The notes: generated from the sequence alone by a model not told the origin. Counted from the first letter of the stretch, positions 27,697 to 36,980 are shown. The stretch: DNA of 64,000 bases from Tenacibaculum pacificus (GCF_027941775.1 NZ_CP115917.1:1038501-1102500); one strand, 5' to 3'. Numbers and translations are program-made.

Positions 27697-28734
27697 ATGA
27701 ATAATACTTATGTCGCTTCTACAGTATATCATATTTACTTAATTATACTTCATATAATTAAAGAAGAAAATGATGAATTAACAAAGCAAAATAATCTTTT
27801 AATTTTAACTGAAAATACAAAAGGGATAAAGAGTTTAATTCCTTTTTTTGAAGATTCATTGTTTTTTAGAAAAGTTGTTTTTTTACCAAATAATCGTATT
27901 CAAAAAAAAATGCTTTCAAAAGTATCATATACTTTTAATAGAAAGAAAATAATACCAGTTTTAGAAAATAAATATAGGAGTTTAAAGGATGAAGAGGTTT
28001 TTATTGAAAATTCTACTATTTTTATTGGTGATTCAGATTCTGCTAAAAATTACTTTTACTTTAAATATAAGCATAAAGGTTTTATTATGTTTGAAGATGG
28101 AGCAGGTACTTATGTGAATATTCCATCAAAATTAAATGTTTTTAAAAAGAAAATTTTAAAAAATGGTTTTACTTTTAACGGGCATGGAGATGAAATTAAA
28201 CATGTTATAGCAGTAAAACCTGAAAAACTACCTAAATTACTATACAATAAGAGTCAAGAATTAAATATTAATTCAATAAGTAAAGCGCTGTCTTTAAAAT
28301 TAAAAATGGAAATTTTTAAAACGTTTAATTTTAATTTTGATAAATTAAATAGTGAAAAACCAAAAGTTTTAATTTTAGGTTCTACGATATCAGAAGATAA
28401 TTTAGTAGCTAAAGAAAGTATAAAAATAAATATATTTAAAGATTTGCTAAATGAAATCGATTATAATATTTATGATGTTTATTTTAAGCCGCATCCAAGA
28501 GAAAAAACTATTTATAACTTTAAAAATGTCGTTTTAATACCTAAATTATTCCCGTCAGAGTTATTAACTCTTGATTCTGATATTTTTTTTGAAAAAGGAT
28601 ACGCTATAATATCTACGTCTTTAGATAATTTAGGCGAAACGGTAAAAGAGAAAATATACGTATTTGATAGATATAAACATCATTTTACAAAGTTTAAGAA
28701 AGAGTCTGAAAATATAATTAAAAAATATAATTAG
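27697..28734 (+). CDS. Sialyltransferase-like protein (bacterial polysialyl/GT52-type motifs)
   Basis: A 345-aa protein I do not recognise by overall sequence. It has the three short motifs shared by bacterial sialyltransferases of GT38/GT52/GT80: an acidic-acidic-Gly motif in FEDGAGTY (about 132-139), HP in YFKPHPRE (about 262-269) and a serine motif in AIISTSLDN (about 301-309). The N-terminus YVASTVYHIYLIILHII also fits that fold. Next to a complete pseudaminic acid pathway, a transferase using CMP-pseudaminate is a reasonable inference. It could also be another polysaccharide glycosyltransferase. Its stop codon overlaps the tsaC start. Confidence 0.55.
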   Translation: MNNTYVASTVYHIYLIILHIIKEENDELTKQNNLLILTENTKGIKSLIPFFEDSLFFRKVVFLPNNRIQKKMLSKVSYTFNRKKIIPVLENKYRSLKDEEVFIENSTIFIGDSDSAKNYFYFKYKHKGFIMFEDGAGTYVNIPSKLNVFKKKILKNGFTFNGHGDEIKHVIAVKPEKLPKLLYNKSQELNINSISKALSLKLKMEIFKTFNFNFDKLNSEKPKVLILGSTISEDNLVAKESIKINIFKDLLNEIDYNIYDVYFKPHPREKTIYNFKNVVLIPKLFPSELLTLDSDIFFEKGYAIISTSLDNLGETVKEKIYVFDRYKHHFTKFKKESENIIKKYN

Positions 28735-29282
28735 TGAAAGAAGTAATTGAAGTATTAACAACTGGAAAAACAATACTTTATCCAACTGATACTGTTTGGG
28801 GAATTGGTTGTGATGCAACAAATTTTGAGGCAGTTCAAAAAATTTATAAGCTAAAAAATAGAGAAGAATCTAAAAGTTTAATCATTTTAGTTGATTCTAT
28901 TGAAATGCTTAAAGATTATGTTGAGAATATTCCAAAAGAAGTATTGTTTTTTTTAAAAAAAATAAAAGAACCAACAACAATTATATATAATAATCCAATA
29001 AGATTAGCTATTAATACTATTGCAATAGATAATACTATCGCTATTCGAGTAGTTAAAAATAAATATTGTCAATCTTTGATTAAAGAGTTTGGAAAGCCAA
29101 TTGTATCTACCTCTGCAAATATTAGCGGAGAAGTATCACCTAAGTCTTTTGAATTTATATCAGAAAAAATAAAAAAAGGTGTTGATTATATTGTTGAATA
29201 TGATGAAAATACTGTAAATACAAAACCATCTACCATTTTAAAAATAATGGAAGATGGCTCTATAATAACTTTAAGAAAATAA
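28734..29282 (+). CDS. tsaC: Threonylcarbamoyl-AMP synthase (Sua5/YciO/YrdC family)
   Basis: Makes threonylcarbamoyl-AMP for the tRNA t6A37 modification. The 182-aa single-domain protein has ILYPTDTVWGIGCDATN at the N-terminus, AIRVV in the middle and PIVSTSANISG, the family signature. It starts at GTG overlapping the previous stop codon by one base, so translation is probably coupled. It ends 1 base from the convergent pseI stop. tsaE of the same pathway lies at 57 kb. Confidence 0.9.
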   Translation: MKEVIEVLTTGKTILYPTDTVWGIGCDATNFEAVQKIYKLKNREESKSLIILVDSIEMLKDYVENIPKEVLFFLKKIKEPTTIIYNNPIRLAINTIAIDNTIAIRVVKNKYCQSLIKEFGKPIVSTSANISGEVSPKSFEFISEKIKKGVDYIVEYDENTVNTKPSTILKIMEDGSIITLRK

Positions 29283-29283
29283 T

Positions 29284-30303
29284 TTAGTCGAAATATTCTT
29301 TTTTTAGTGCTGTTCCTTTTTCAAAGTCAGCACTAAATTTTTTACCTAAAATTTCTTTGTAATATTTAGGGTGCAAACCAAAACCAGGTCTTACAGAACG
29401 TACATTTTTTTCGGTAATAATTTCTCCTAATTTTACTGTATCTGTAATATATAATGAACGAGAAAATTCTCTTCCATTTTTCATTTTATCAGTTAGTTTA
29501 TAACTTATTTCTCCAGTCGCTTTTTCAGCTGCTCTCACTGCTGTAACCATTTGTGTGAATTCAGTTTCATCTAATGAAAAAGATGCATCAGGACCTCCAA
29601 TTTCTTTATTTAAAATAAAGTGTTTTTCTATGACAGTAGCACCAAGTGTAACTGCTACTATCGGAGTAATAATTCCCATTGTATGGTCAGAAAGACCAGA
29701 TTTCACATTAAAACGTTGTTTTAAATCTTTAATCATAACCAAATTAGCTTCTTCAATAGGAGCAGGGTAAGAAGAGGTACATTTTAATAAAGTAATATCA
29801 TTATTTCCTACGTTTCTACAAGTATCTACTGCTAATTGAATGTCTTCATCTGTAGCAATTCCCGTTGAAATAATAATAGGTTTCATTGTTTTTGCACAGT
29901 ATTCAATTAAAGGAATATCGGTAATTTCAAACGATGCAATTTTATAAATAGGGTTATCTAAGGATTCTAATAAGTCTACGGCAGTTTTATCAAAAGGAGA
30001 AGAGAAAACGATTAAACCTTCTTCTCTTGCTACAGCATATAAATCTTTAAACCATTCCCAAGGAGTGTATGCTTGTTGGTATAAATCATGTAAAAATATA
30101 CCATCCCAAATAGTACCTTGATTTAATTTAAAGTCCTCTTTTTTAGAGTTTAAAGTAATTGTATCAGCAGTATATGTTTGAAATTTAATAGCATCAGCAC
30201 CTGTTCTTTTAGCAGCTCTAATAGTTTCAATAGCAATATCTTTACTACCATTATGATTTGCTGATAATTCAGCAATTATAAAACATCTATCTGTTGGAAT
30301 CAT
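29284..30303 (-). CDS. pseI: Pseudaminic acid synthase
   Basis: Condenses the 2,4-diacetamido-trideoxy-altrose with phosphoenolpyruvate. The 339-aa NeuB-family protein has FIIAELSANHNG at the N-terminus, ADAIKFQTY, YKIASFEI, SGLSDHTMG and EKHFIL in the TIM barrel, and a C-terminal SAF (antifreeze-like) domain with SVRPGFGLHPKYY. The form SANHNGS and the pathway context favour PseI over NeuB or LegI. It overlaps the pseG-pseH gene by 4 bases; last gene of the pse operon. Confidence 0.92.
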   Translation of the reverse strand: MIPTDRCFIIAELSANHNGSKDIAIETIRAAKRTGADAIKFQTYTADTITLNSKKEDFKLNQGTIWDGIFLHDLYQQAYTPWEWFKDLYAVAREEGLIVFSSPFDKTAVDLLESLDNPIYKIASFEITDIPLIEYCAKTMKPIIISTGIATDEDIQLAVDTCRNVGNNDITLLKCTSSYPAPIEEANLVMIKDLKQRFNVKSGLSDHTMGIITPIVAVTLGATVIEKHFILNKEIGGPDASFSLDETEFTQMVTAVRAAEKATGEISYKLTDKMKNGREFSRSLYITDTVKLGEIITEKNVRSVRPGFGLHPKYYKEILGKKFSADFEKGTALKKEYFD

Positions 30304-31763
30304 TTTTTTTGTAATTTATAGATAAAACTATCTATATTATTAATTTTTTCTTCTTTATAAAGCAGATATTTAGCTTTCTTAAAAGCTTTAATAGAGGCTT
30401 TATTTTCTTTTTTGATGTATGCAAAAATAGGTTTTTCAAAGAGTTGAAAATATTCCTTTGCAGTTTTTGATAAAAATAATGAAGCTAGTTTATTACCTCT
30501 AAATTCTTTTGCAATAGTAATTCCTATAACTGCATTTTCTTCTTTTACCTCATAACGCACCATTCCTGCAGGAATAGAATTGTACTCAATAATATAAAAA
30601 AGGCAGTTGTTTTCATTTATTTTAATATCAAACCATTTTTTATGATCGTCTAGTATTATAGGTTTTGAGTTATAAGAACTCTCTCTAACTAGAGAGTCGT
30701 TTGACCAGTTATATACTTGAAACGAATCATCTTTAATTGCTTTTCTAACAGATAGGCGAGCATACTTTAATAATTCAAAAAAACGATTGTTAATTTTATT
30801 GTCAAATAATTGTTGTTGCGATTTTAAACGTAGATGATATTCTTTTAAGTTTATTACTTCTTGAATTGAGTCAATAAAATTTGAAATAGTATATTCTGAA
30901 AAATTATTACATCCATATATTGCTCCTTTTTTTAAAAAAGAGTTGTAAATATTTAATTGATTTTTTACAAAATAACCAGATAAAATAGGCATTTGAATAG
31001 CACATAATTCATATAAAGTTGTGCTTGCTGGAGCAATTGCAAAGTTGCAAAGTTGCATTATTGATACAATTTCTTTTTCTCTTAAATTTTGATAAATATG
31101 AATATTCGAGTTTTTATCTTGTAATTCAAATATAAATTTATGCTTATAAGCTCCTCCTAATAAAATATGAATTTCTTTAAATTTAGAAAAATGAAGTAAA
31201 GCTTTTGTTGCTTTATAACTTAAGTCATACATATCAGCACCTCCAAAACAAACAAAAGCAGTATCAATATTTTTTATTGTTCTTTTATTTTTAATGGCTT
31301 CTAAAAAAGAAGGTCTTAGTATGGCATATTGAGTTCCTAATGCTAGTTGAGTATAGTATTCTGTAGAGTAGTTGTTTTTGTGTAATCCTTCAGCATGATT
31401 GATAACAATATCAGCATATTGATTATCTGTAATAATATCATCAATATATATAAGGGTATACCCTAATTGTTTTATTTTTTTTTGATAATCAGCAGTAAAT
31501 TGATAGCCATCTATAATTATAATATATTCATTTGCTTTATAATTAGTAGCAAACCATTCAGGTTCATTGATTAAATCAATAGTTTTTGGAACTGTATCAA
31601 TAAAATAATTATTAGGTATTACCTTTAATGTAGAGTCATTTCGTGTGATAAAAACAAAATCATTGTTTTTTTTATAAAGTTCTACTAATGCAAAAAGTCG
31701 ATATAAATGACCTAATCCAATAGTTGAATTTCCATCAGCTCTAAAAAGAAGTTTTTTTGTCAT
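30300..31763 (-). CDS. pseG-pseH: Fused PseG (UDP-sugar hydrolase) and PseH (N-acetyltransferase)
   Basis: A 487-aa protein joining two steps of pseudaminic acid synthesis. Residues 1 to about 335 are a GT28-like PseG, starting LLFRADGNSTIGLGHLYR and with CFGGADMYDLS and APASTTLYELCA, which removes UDP. Residues about 340-487 are a GNAT-type PseH, with VYNWSNDSLVRESS and the acetyl-CoA site TIAKEFRGNKLASLFL, which acetylates the 4-amino group. No stop or internal start separates them. Fusion of the two is sensible chemically, since PseH acts just before PseG. Confidence 0.9.
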   Translation of the reverse strand: MTKKLLFRADGNSTIGLGHLYRLFALVELYKKNNDFVFITRNDSTLKVIPNNYFIDTVPKTIDLINEPEWFATNYKANEYIIIIDGYQFTADYQKKIKQLGYTLIYIDDIITDNQYADIVINHAEGLHKNNYSTEYYTQLALGTQYAILRPSFLEAIKNKRTIKNIDTAFVCFGGADMYDLSYKATKALLHFSKFKEIHILLGGAYKHKFIFELQDKNSNIHIYQNLREKEIVSIMQLCNFAIAPASTTLYELCAIQMPILSGYFVKNQLNIYNSFLKKGAIYGCNNFSEYTISNFIDSIQEVINLKEYHLRLKSQQQLFDNKINNRFFELLKYARLSVRKAIKDDSFQVYNWSNDSLVRESSYNSKPIILDDHKKWFDIKINENNCLFYIIEYNSIPAGMVRYEVKEENAVIGITIAKEFRGNKLASLFLSKTAKEYFQLFEKPIFAYIKKENKASIKAFKKAKYLLYKEEKINNIDSFIYKLQKK

Positions 31764-31769
31764 TTCTGA

Positions 31770-33077
31770 TTAATTCAAACGCTTAAAACCACCATGACAT
31801 ACAGGGCTTTCTAATAACGAATCTATTTGTAAATTACCTTTTTCACATTTCTCAATAGTTTGAAAAACAGTATTCAATTCATCTAAATAAGAATTTATAA
31901 TAGGCTTAGTATGTGCTGTACAACTGTATAAAACAGTAGATGCTAAGTACCCTTTTTTTAATAATTCTTGTGTAATAAATGTTTTATATTTTAAAGCATT
32001 ATCTGAAGTAAATGAAAAACCAGCCAATGCAGGAATACCAAAAGTATTAATTTTTAAATTATTATTATCAGCAATAGCAGTCCATTGTTCTTTAACATAA
32101 CTTCCCATATCAGTAATATAATTCCAAGGTTGTTCCTTTTCCATTACCTCTAATGTTTTTAAAGCAGCCGCAGGTCCAATTCTTTCTGTCCAAAAAGTAG
32201 AGCTAATAAAAGTGTTTTGAGCAGCTTCCATTACAGCTCTTTTACCAACAACAGCTGTTAATGCATAACCATTTGCAATTGTTTTACCATAAACTGTCAT
32301 ATCAGGCTCTACGCCATATTTTTTGAAAATAGGGCCAAAGGTTTCTCTAAAACCAGAAGTACATTCATCAAAAATTAATACAATGTTATGATCCGTAGCT
32401 AATTTTCGTACTTTTTGTAAATAACCTTCTTTTGGTGGTTGATTACGTTGAACCTCCATTTTAATAACACCGATATCATGATTTTTGACTAAGTTCTCTA
32501 ACTCTTCATAATCATTATATAAAAAAGGTAATGTGCTTCCTTTTAGGTGACTAGGTACACCAGCAGGGTTTAGTCCTGGTAATAAGTGTTGATCTAAACC
32601 TTCATCATTTCCTAAATTGGTAGATAAATACCAATCATGCCAGCCGTGATATCCACAAATAGCAACTTTATCTTTTCCACTTGCTGCTCGTGCAATTCTA
32701 ATAGCAATAGCATTAGCTTCTCCACCTGAACGTGCAAAGCGAACCATATCAGCCCATGGATTTATTTCTATTAATTTTTCAGCTAAATAAACTTCTTCAG
32801 GACAATTAAAAGTAGACATATTTCCTGTTTTTACAACATTAGAAACTACATCGTCTATTTCTTTATTTCCATAACCTAATATATTTGTTCCTATTCCCAT
32901 AATAGAAACATCGGTATATTTATTTCCGTCTAAATCCCAAACGAAACAACCTTTAGCCTTTGAATAATAAGAAGGCCATTTTTCAGGTAAAAACATTTCT
33001 GGTCTTTTAGACAATAACATCGTACCTCCAGGTATTAGTTTTTTTGCTTTTTTGTATAAATCTTGACCTGTGTTCAT
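31770..33077 (-). CDS. Class III aminotransferase (glutamate-1-semialdehyde aminomutase-like)
   Basis: PLP-dependent enzyme of 435 aa: KKLIPGGTMLLSKRPE at the N-terminus, ARSGGEANAIAIRIARA for phosphate binding, GYHGWHDWY, FDECTSGFRETFG and the PLP lysine in VYGKTIANGYAL. It resembles HemL but lies inside a nonulosonate operon between pseF and pseG-pseH, so a role in modifying the sugar or its precursor is inferred, not haem synthesis. It is not one of the classical Pse enzymes. Confidence 0.85.
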   Translation of the reverse strand: MNTGQDLYKKAKKLIPGGTMLLSKRPEMFLPEKWPSYYSKAKGCFVWDLDGNKYTDVSIMGIGTNILGYGNKEIDDVVSNVVKTGNMSTFNCPEEVYLAEKLIEINPWADMVRFARSGGEANAIAIRIARAASGKDKVAICGYHGWHDWYLSTNLGNDEGLDQHLLPGLNPAGVPSHLKGSTLPFLYNDYEELENLVKNHDIGVIKMEVQRNQPPKEGYLQKVRKLATDHNIVLIFDECTSGFRETFGPIFKKYGVEPDMTVYGKTIANGYALTAVVGKRAVMEAAQNTFISSTFWTERIGPAAALKTLEVMEKEQPWNYITDMGSYVKEQWTAIADNNNLKINTFGIPALAGFSFTSDNALKYKTFITQELLKKGYLASTVLYSCTAHTKPIINSYLDELNTVFQTIEKCEKGNLQIDSLLESPVCHGGFKRLN

Positions 33078-33078
33078 T

Positions 33079-33837
33079 TTAATCTTTTTTTAAGGATTTA
33101 AGATACCCTTCATTTCTTTCTATTGAACTGTTTAATTTAGAAATTTCTGGGTTATTTAAGTATAATTCTGCATATTTTTTCCAGCCTTTATCAGTTCCTA
33201 ATTGATTAATTAAAGTAATTATAACTTTAAAATCTTTAGGTTCATCAACAGTCATTCTTACATCTTTATATTGTAAATCGGTTGAAGAATAATTGTAAGC
33301 TGTAAATATTTTTTTATTGAAGAAAGAAGAATTATTTCTGATGTAAGGAGTAACATGTTCTCTTTCTGATGTTAATTTTGCGTTATTCCAAGCAAACTCC
33401 AAGGCATCAAAAGTAAACACTTCTATATCCTGACCATCAGGAAATGTTTCATTAATTCCATTAGAACAATAATCTATTTTTTTATCAATAGCTTTTTTGA
33501 TTACGGCATCAATTAATTCAGGATCAATTAACGGGCAATCAGATGTTAAACGAACAATGTAGTTAGGTTTTAAGTTTTTAACAGCTTGATAAAAACGATC
33601 TAATACGTCATTTTCTGAGCCTCTTGAATAAGAAACATTCATTCTTTTCGCTTCTTCTTCAATTAAATTATCTTGTTCTTTATTTGTTGTCGCTACAATA
33701 ATTTGAGTAGCTAACTTGCTTTGTCGTATTCTTTCTATATGAATTTCTAGTAATGTTTTACCATTAATAGTTTTTAAAACTTTGTTTGGCAACCTTGTAG
33801 ACCCAGTTCTTGCTTGTGTTACGATAACTATTTTCAT
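33079..33837 (-). CDS. pseF: Pseudaminic acid cytidylyltransferase-like (PseF/SpsF family)
   Basis: Activates the nonulosonic acid with CTP. The 252-aa protein has IVTQARTGSTRLPNKVL at the N-terminus, VRLTSDCPLIDPELID in the middle and DVRMTVDEPKDF. This is the SpsF-like branch; SpsF-type proteins can also act on other sugars, so the assignment rests partly on context. ATG at 33837 overlaps the upstream stop as ATGA, indicating translational coupling, and is preferred over a TTG at 33846. Confidence 0.8.
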   Translation of the reverse strand: MKIVIVTQARTGSTRLPNKVLKTINGKTLLEIHIERIRQSKLATQIIVATTNKEQDNLIEEEAKRMNVSYSRGSENDVLDRFYQAVKNLKPNYIVRLTSDCPLIDPELIDAVIKKAIDKKIDYCSNGINETFPDGQDIEVFTFDALEFAWNNAKLTSEREHVTPYIRNNSSFFNKKIFTAYNYSSTDLQYKDVRMTVDEPKDFKVIITLINQLGTDKGWKKYAELYLNNPEISKLNSSIERNEGYLKSLKKD

Positions 33838-34712
33838 AAGTTCCAATTTGAAGGGTTTAATAAATCAGTTTCTTTAATATTAATAGTATTAATAACTTTA
33901 AGTTGTTCTTTTGATATTGATTTATTGATAGATTCTAAGTTTGATTTTAATTGTTCAATAGTATCTACCCCAATTAATACTTTACTAATATTTTTTTGAC
34001 TATATACATAATTTAAAGCCAAATCATTTATTTTATAATCTTCAGAACAAAGGTTTTGTAATTTATTGATAGGACTACTTAATGGTTTAAGATTTTTATT
34101 TAAATCATTAGCTTGTTTAAAAAATAATCCTTGTAAAAATGCCGATCGTGTATGAATTTCAATACCTTTATTTTTAGCTTTAGATAAAATTTTATTTCTT
34201 TTTATTTCATTGTCAAGTAAGTTAAAAGGTAATTGAACTAAACTGATGTTCTCGTATTCTAAAACCTTTTCAAACTCTTCATTACTATAAAGAGAAACCC
34301 CTATTTTTGTTATAACCCCATCTTTTTTTAAAGAAATTAATTCTTTTTCAAAAGATGGATAATAATTTTCAAAGTCAGAAAAAGAATGAAACATATAACC
34401 ATACAAACTATCTATTTGTAATGTTTTAATATTTTGAAAAACTCTTTCTTTGATATTTAATGATAAACCTTTTACAACTGAACTAAACTTCGTAATTACT
34501 TGAAATTTATGAGTTGAGTTTTGGTGATATTCACCAATTCTTTCTTGTGAATTACCATAAGCTTCAGCTGTATCTAATAGTTCTATTCCATTATTGAAAG
34601 CTAAATTTAAAATAGCCTTAATATTTTCTGTTGATGGTTTTCCTACAGAATTATTAATTCCGTAATTTAAACCAAACTGAACAGTGCCTAATATTAATTT
34701 ATTTTTAATCAA
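33834..34712 (-). CDS. Aldo/keto reductase family protein
   Basis: A 292-aa NAD(P)H-dependent oxidoreductase barrel: LILGTVQFGLNYGINN at the start, ELLDTAEAYGNSQERIG (catalytic Asp and Tyr), a Lys in QVITKFSS and VLIGVDTIEQL near the C-terminus. Located between pseC and pseF, overlapping pseF by 4 bases, so it is part of the operon. The substrate is unknown; it may reduce a keto-sugar intermediate or modify the side chain. Confidence 0.85.
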   Translation of the reverse strand: MIKNKLILGTVQFGLNYGINNSVGKPSTENIKAILNLAFNNGIELLDTAEAYGNSQERIGEYHQNSTHKFQVITKFSSVVKGLSLNIKERVFQNIKTLQIDSLYGYMFHSFSDFENYYPSFEKELISLKKDGVITKIGVSLYSNEEFEKVLEYENISLVQLPFNLLDNEIKRNKILSKAKNKGIEIHTRSAFLQGLFFKQANDLNKNLKPLSSPINKLQNLCSEDYKINDLALNYVYSQKNISKVLIGVDTIEQLKSNLESINKSISKEQLKVINTINIKETDLLNPSNWNL

Positions 34713-34724
34713 AATGTTACTTTT

Positions 34725-35870
34725 TTAATGAATAAATTCTAAAACTTTATCGATAACAAATTGTTGTTCTTCGTTGGTTAAACTAGGAAACATTGGTAAA
34801 CTAATACATTTAGAGTAATAATCTTCAGCATTAGATAAATCAGCATCTTTGTACCCTATATTTTTATAGTAAGGTAGCTTGTGTACAGGTATATAATGTA
34901 TTTGAGCAAAAATATTATGACTTCTTAAAAAATCATATAATTCTTTTCTGTTGTCAACTTCAATAACAAATAAATGATGCGCATTATAAGTTCCTTGAGG
35001 TAGCCTTTGAAATTTTATTTTTCCTGAAAATGCTTTTTTATAGATGTTAGAAATTTCATTTCTTCTTACAACACCTGCATTGTTTTTCGCTAATTGTGTA
35101 ATCCCTAAAGCAGCTTGAAAGTCGGTTAATCGATAATTAAAACCTAATTCTTGCATTTCATAAAACCAACCACCATGATTTTCTTCCATGTTTTCTTTGG
35201 TAATACCATGAGTTCTAAGCAATGATAATTTTTTATAAATTTCTTCAGAATTCGTAGTTAACATACCACCTTCACCACAGGCAATATGTTTTACAGGGTG
35301 AAAAGAAAATACACCTATATCAGCAGAATTTCCATTTCCACAGTATTGCTTTTTGTTATTAGAATCTGTAAAGTATCCACCAGGAGCATGACACGCATCT
35401 TCTATAATCCATAAATCATGTTTGTTTGCTAATTCCCTAAATTCTTCTAAATTAATAGGTAATCCAGCAAAATCAACAGGAATAATTCCTTTAAAAAAAC
35501 CTTTAGGCTTACTTTCTATTAATTTACGAACACTATCTATTGACAATAAATAAGTGTTAGGATCAATATCAGCAAACCAAACTTCAGCTTTTGCAAAACG
35601 TATACAATTTGCAGAAGCGGCAAAAGTAATAGGTGTTGTAATAACACGTTCGTTTTCTTTTAATCCCATCGCTAAAACGGATAGGTGTAAACCAGATGTT
35701 GCATTATTTACTGATAATGCATATTTGGCACCCACATAATTGGCGAATTTCCCTTCAAATTCTTTAACTTTTGGTCCTTGAGTTAAAAAATCAGCTTGTA
35801 ATGTTTCTACTACAGCATTAATATCATCTTGCTGTATATTTTGTCGTCCGTAAGGAATTTTAAACGCCAT
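34725..35870 (-). CDS. pseC: UDP-4-amino-4,6-dideoxy-N-acetyl-beta-L-altrosamine transaminase
   Basis: PLP aminotransferase of the DegT/DnrJ/EryC1 family, second step of pseudaminic acid synthesis. The 381-aa protein starts MAFKIPYGRQNIQQDDINAV, with TTPITFAASANCI, EDACHAPGGYF and the PLP lysine in FSFHPVKHIACGEGG. YGRQxIxxDDI and HPVKHI are PseC-type. It lies 2 bases after pseB and 12 bases before the aldo/keto reductase gene. Confidence 0.94.
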   Translation of the reverse strand: MAFKIPYGRQNIQQDDINAVVETLQADFLTQGPKVKEFEGKFANYVGAKYALSVNNATSGLHLSVLAMGLKENERVITTPITFAASANCIRFAKAEVWFADIDPNTYLLSIDSVRKLIESKPKGFFKGIIPVDFAGLPINLEEFRELANKHDLWIIEDACHAPGGYFTDSNNKKQYCGNGNSADIGVFSFHPVKHIACGEGGMLTTNSEEIYKKLSLLRTHGITKENMEENHGGWFYEMQELGFNYRLTDFQAALGITQLAKNNAGVVRRNEISNIYKKAFSGKIKFQRLPQGTYNAHHLFVIEVDNRKELYDFLRSHNIFAQIHYIPVHKLPYYKNIGYKDADLSNAEDYYSKCISLPMFPSLTNEEQQFVIDKVLEFIH

Positions 35871-35872
35871 AA

Positions 35873-36905
35873 TTATATTTCAAAATTTGGATCTACATGC
35901 TTTTTAACTAATGCTCGTAAACTAGCTACAGTTTCCCATTCAGTATTATTATTAGAGTTATAAGAAAAACCTTTAGGAACTGTAATTCCGTTAAAAGCTT
36001 TTTTATAATCTTCTATTGTATACGTAGAATATGGCGAGCTTTGAGGTAATATAGCGTAATATTTCCCTAAGTCTACTGTTGTAAAAGAGTCTGAAGAAGT
36101 AATCATTTCTTCATGAAGTTTTTCACCAGGGCGTATTCCTACTTCTTTTTGCTCTAGTTCTGGAGCAATAGCAGTTGCTACATCTATAATGTTATAAGAA
36201 GGTATTTTAGGAACAAAAACTTCACCACCCCATTGCTTTTTCAATCGCATAGAAAACCATTTCACAACCGTCTTCTAAAGAGATGTTAAAGCGTGTCATT
36301 TCTGTATCCGTAATTGGAAGAAAAGTTGCACCTGATTTTTTCTTATTTAAGAAAAAAGGCATTACAGAACCGTTTGACCCCATAACATTTCCGTATCTAA
36401 CAACAGAAAATTTAATGTCTCGTTTACCTTTTATATTATTAGCAGCAATAAATAATTTATCAGATGCTAATTTTGTAGCTCCGTATAAATTAATAGGCGC
36501 TGCAGCTTTATCTGTAGATAATGCAACAACATTTTTAACACCTGCTTTTAAAGCGGCATCAATAACATTTTCAGCACCATTTATATTTGTTTTTACACAT
36601 TCCATAGGATTGTATTCTGCTAAATGAACATGTTTCATTGCAGCTGCATGAATTACAATATCAATATCTTCAAAAGCACTTTCTAGTCTTTTGGCATCTC
36701 TAACATCACCAATAAAGTAGCGTATTTGAGGATATTCTGACTCAGAGAATTCTTGAGCCATTTGAAAATGTTTTTGTTCGTCTCTAGAAAGTATAACAAG
36801 ACGTTTTACATCGGGAAATCTATTTAAAATTAATTTGGTAAACATTTTACCAAAAGAACCTGTACCACCAGTAATTAAAATAGATTGATTATTTAAGTTT
36901 AGCAT
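35873..36905 (-). pseudogene. pseB: UDP-GlcNAc 4,6-dehydratase (inverting) PseB, one frameshift
   Basis: First committed step of pseudaminic acid synthesis. The N-terminal part has the NAD-binding ITGGTGSFGKMF, HAAAMKHV, and the YxxxK site NLYGATKLASD, ending EKAMGW-stop at 36222. GGEVFVPKIPSYNI and IRPGEKLHEEM follow in the next frame. The interval is 3n+1. Deleting an A from GCAATGG gives EKAWGGEVF; deleting a G from the G4 run gives EKAMGGEVF. The repaired protein would be 343 aa, normal. Operon leader of the pse genes, so a true break would abolish the pathway. Confidence 0.92.
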
Positions 36906-36950
36906 AAATTTTTAATTCAAAATAGAAATAGGATAGTTGGTAAAAATACA

Positions 36951-36980
36951 TAATTTATAACTTTTAAAAGTTATAAATTA
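36951..36980. repeat. 30-base perfect palindrome between pseB and cca
   Basis: TAATTTATAACTTTT and its complement are joined without a loop, between two divergently transcribed genes and upstream of the cca promoter. It is not followed by a T run. It may be an operator or simply a cruciform-prone AT palindrome. Confidence 0.6.

Noticed and set aside
31770..33077. HemL (glutamate-1-semialdehyde aminomutase) for haem synthesis
   Set aside because: The fold matches, but the gene sits inside the pse operon and its sequence around the active site differs enough that a sugar-related role is more likely.
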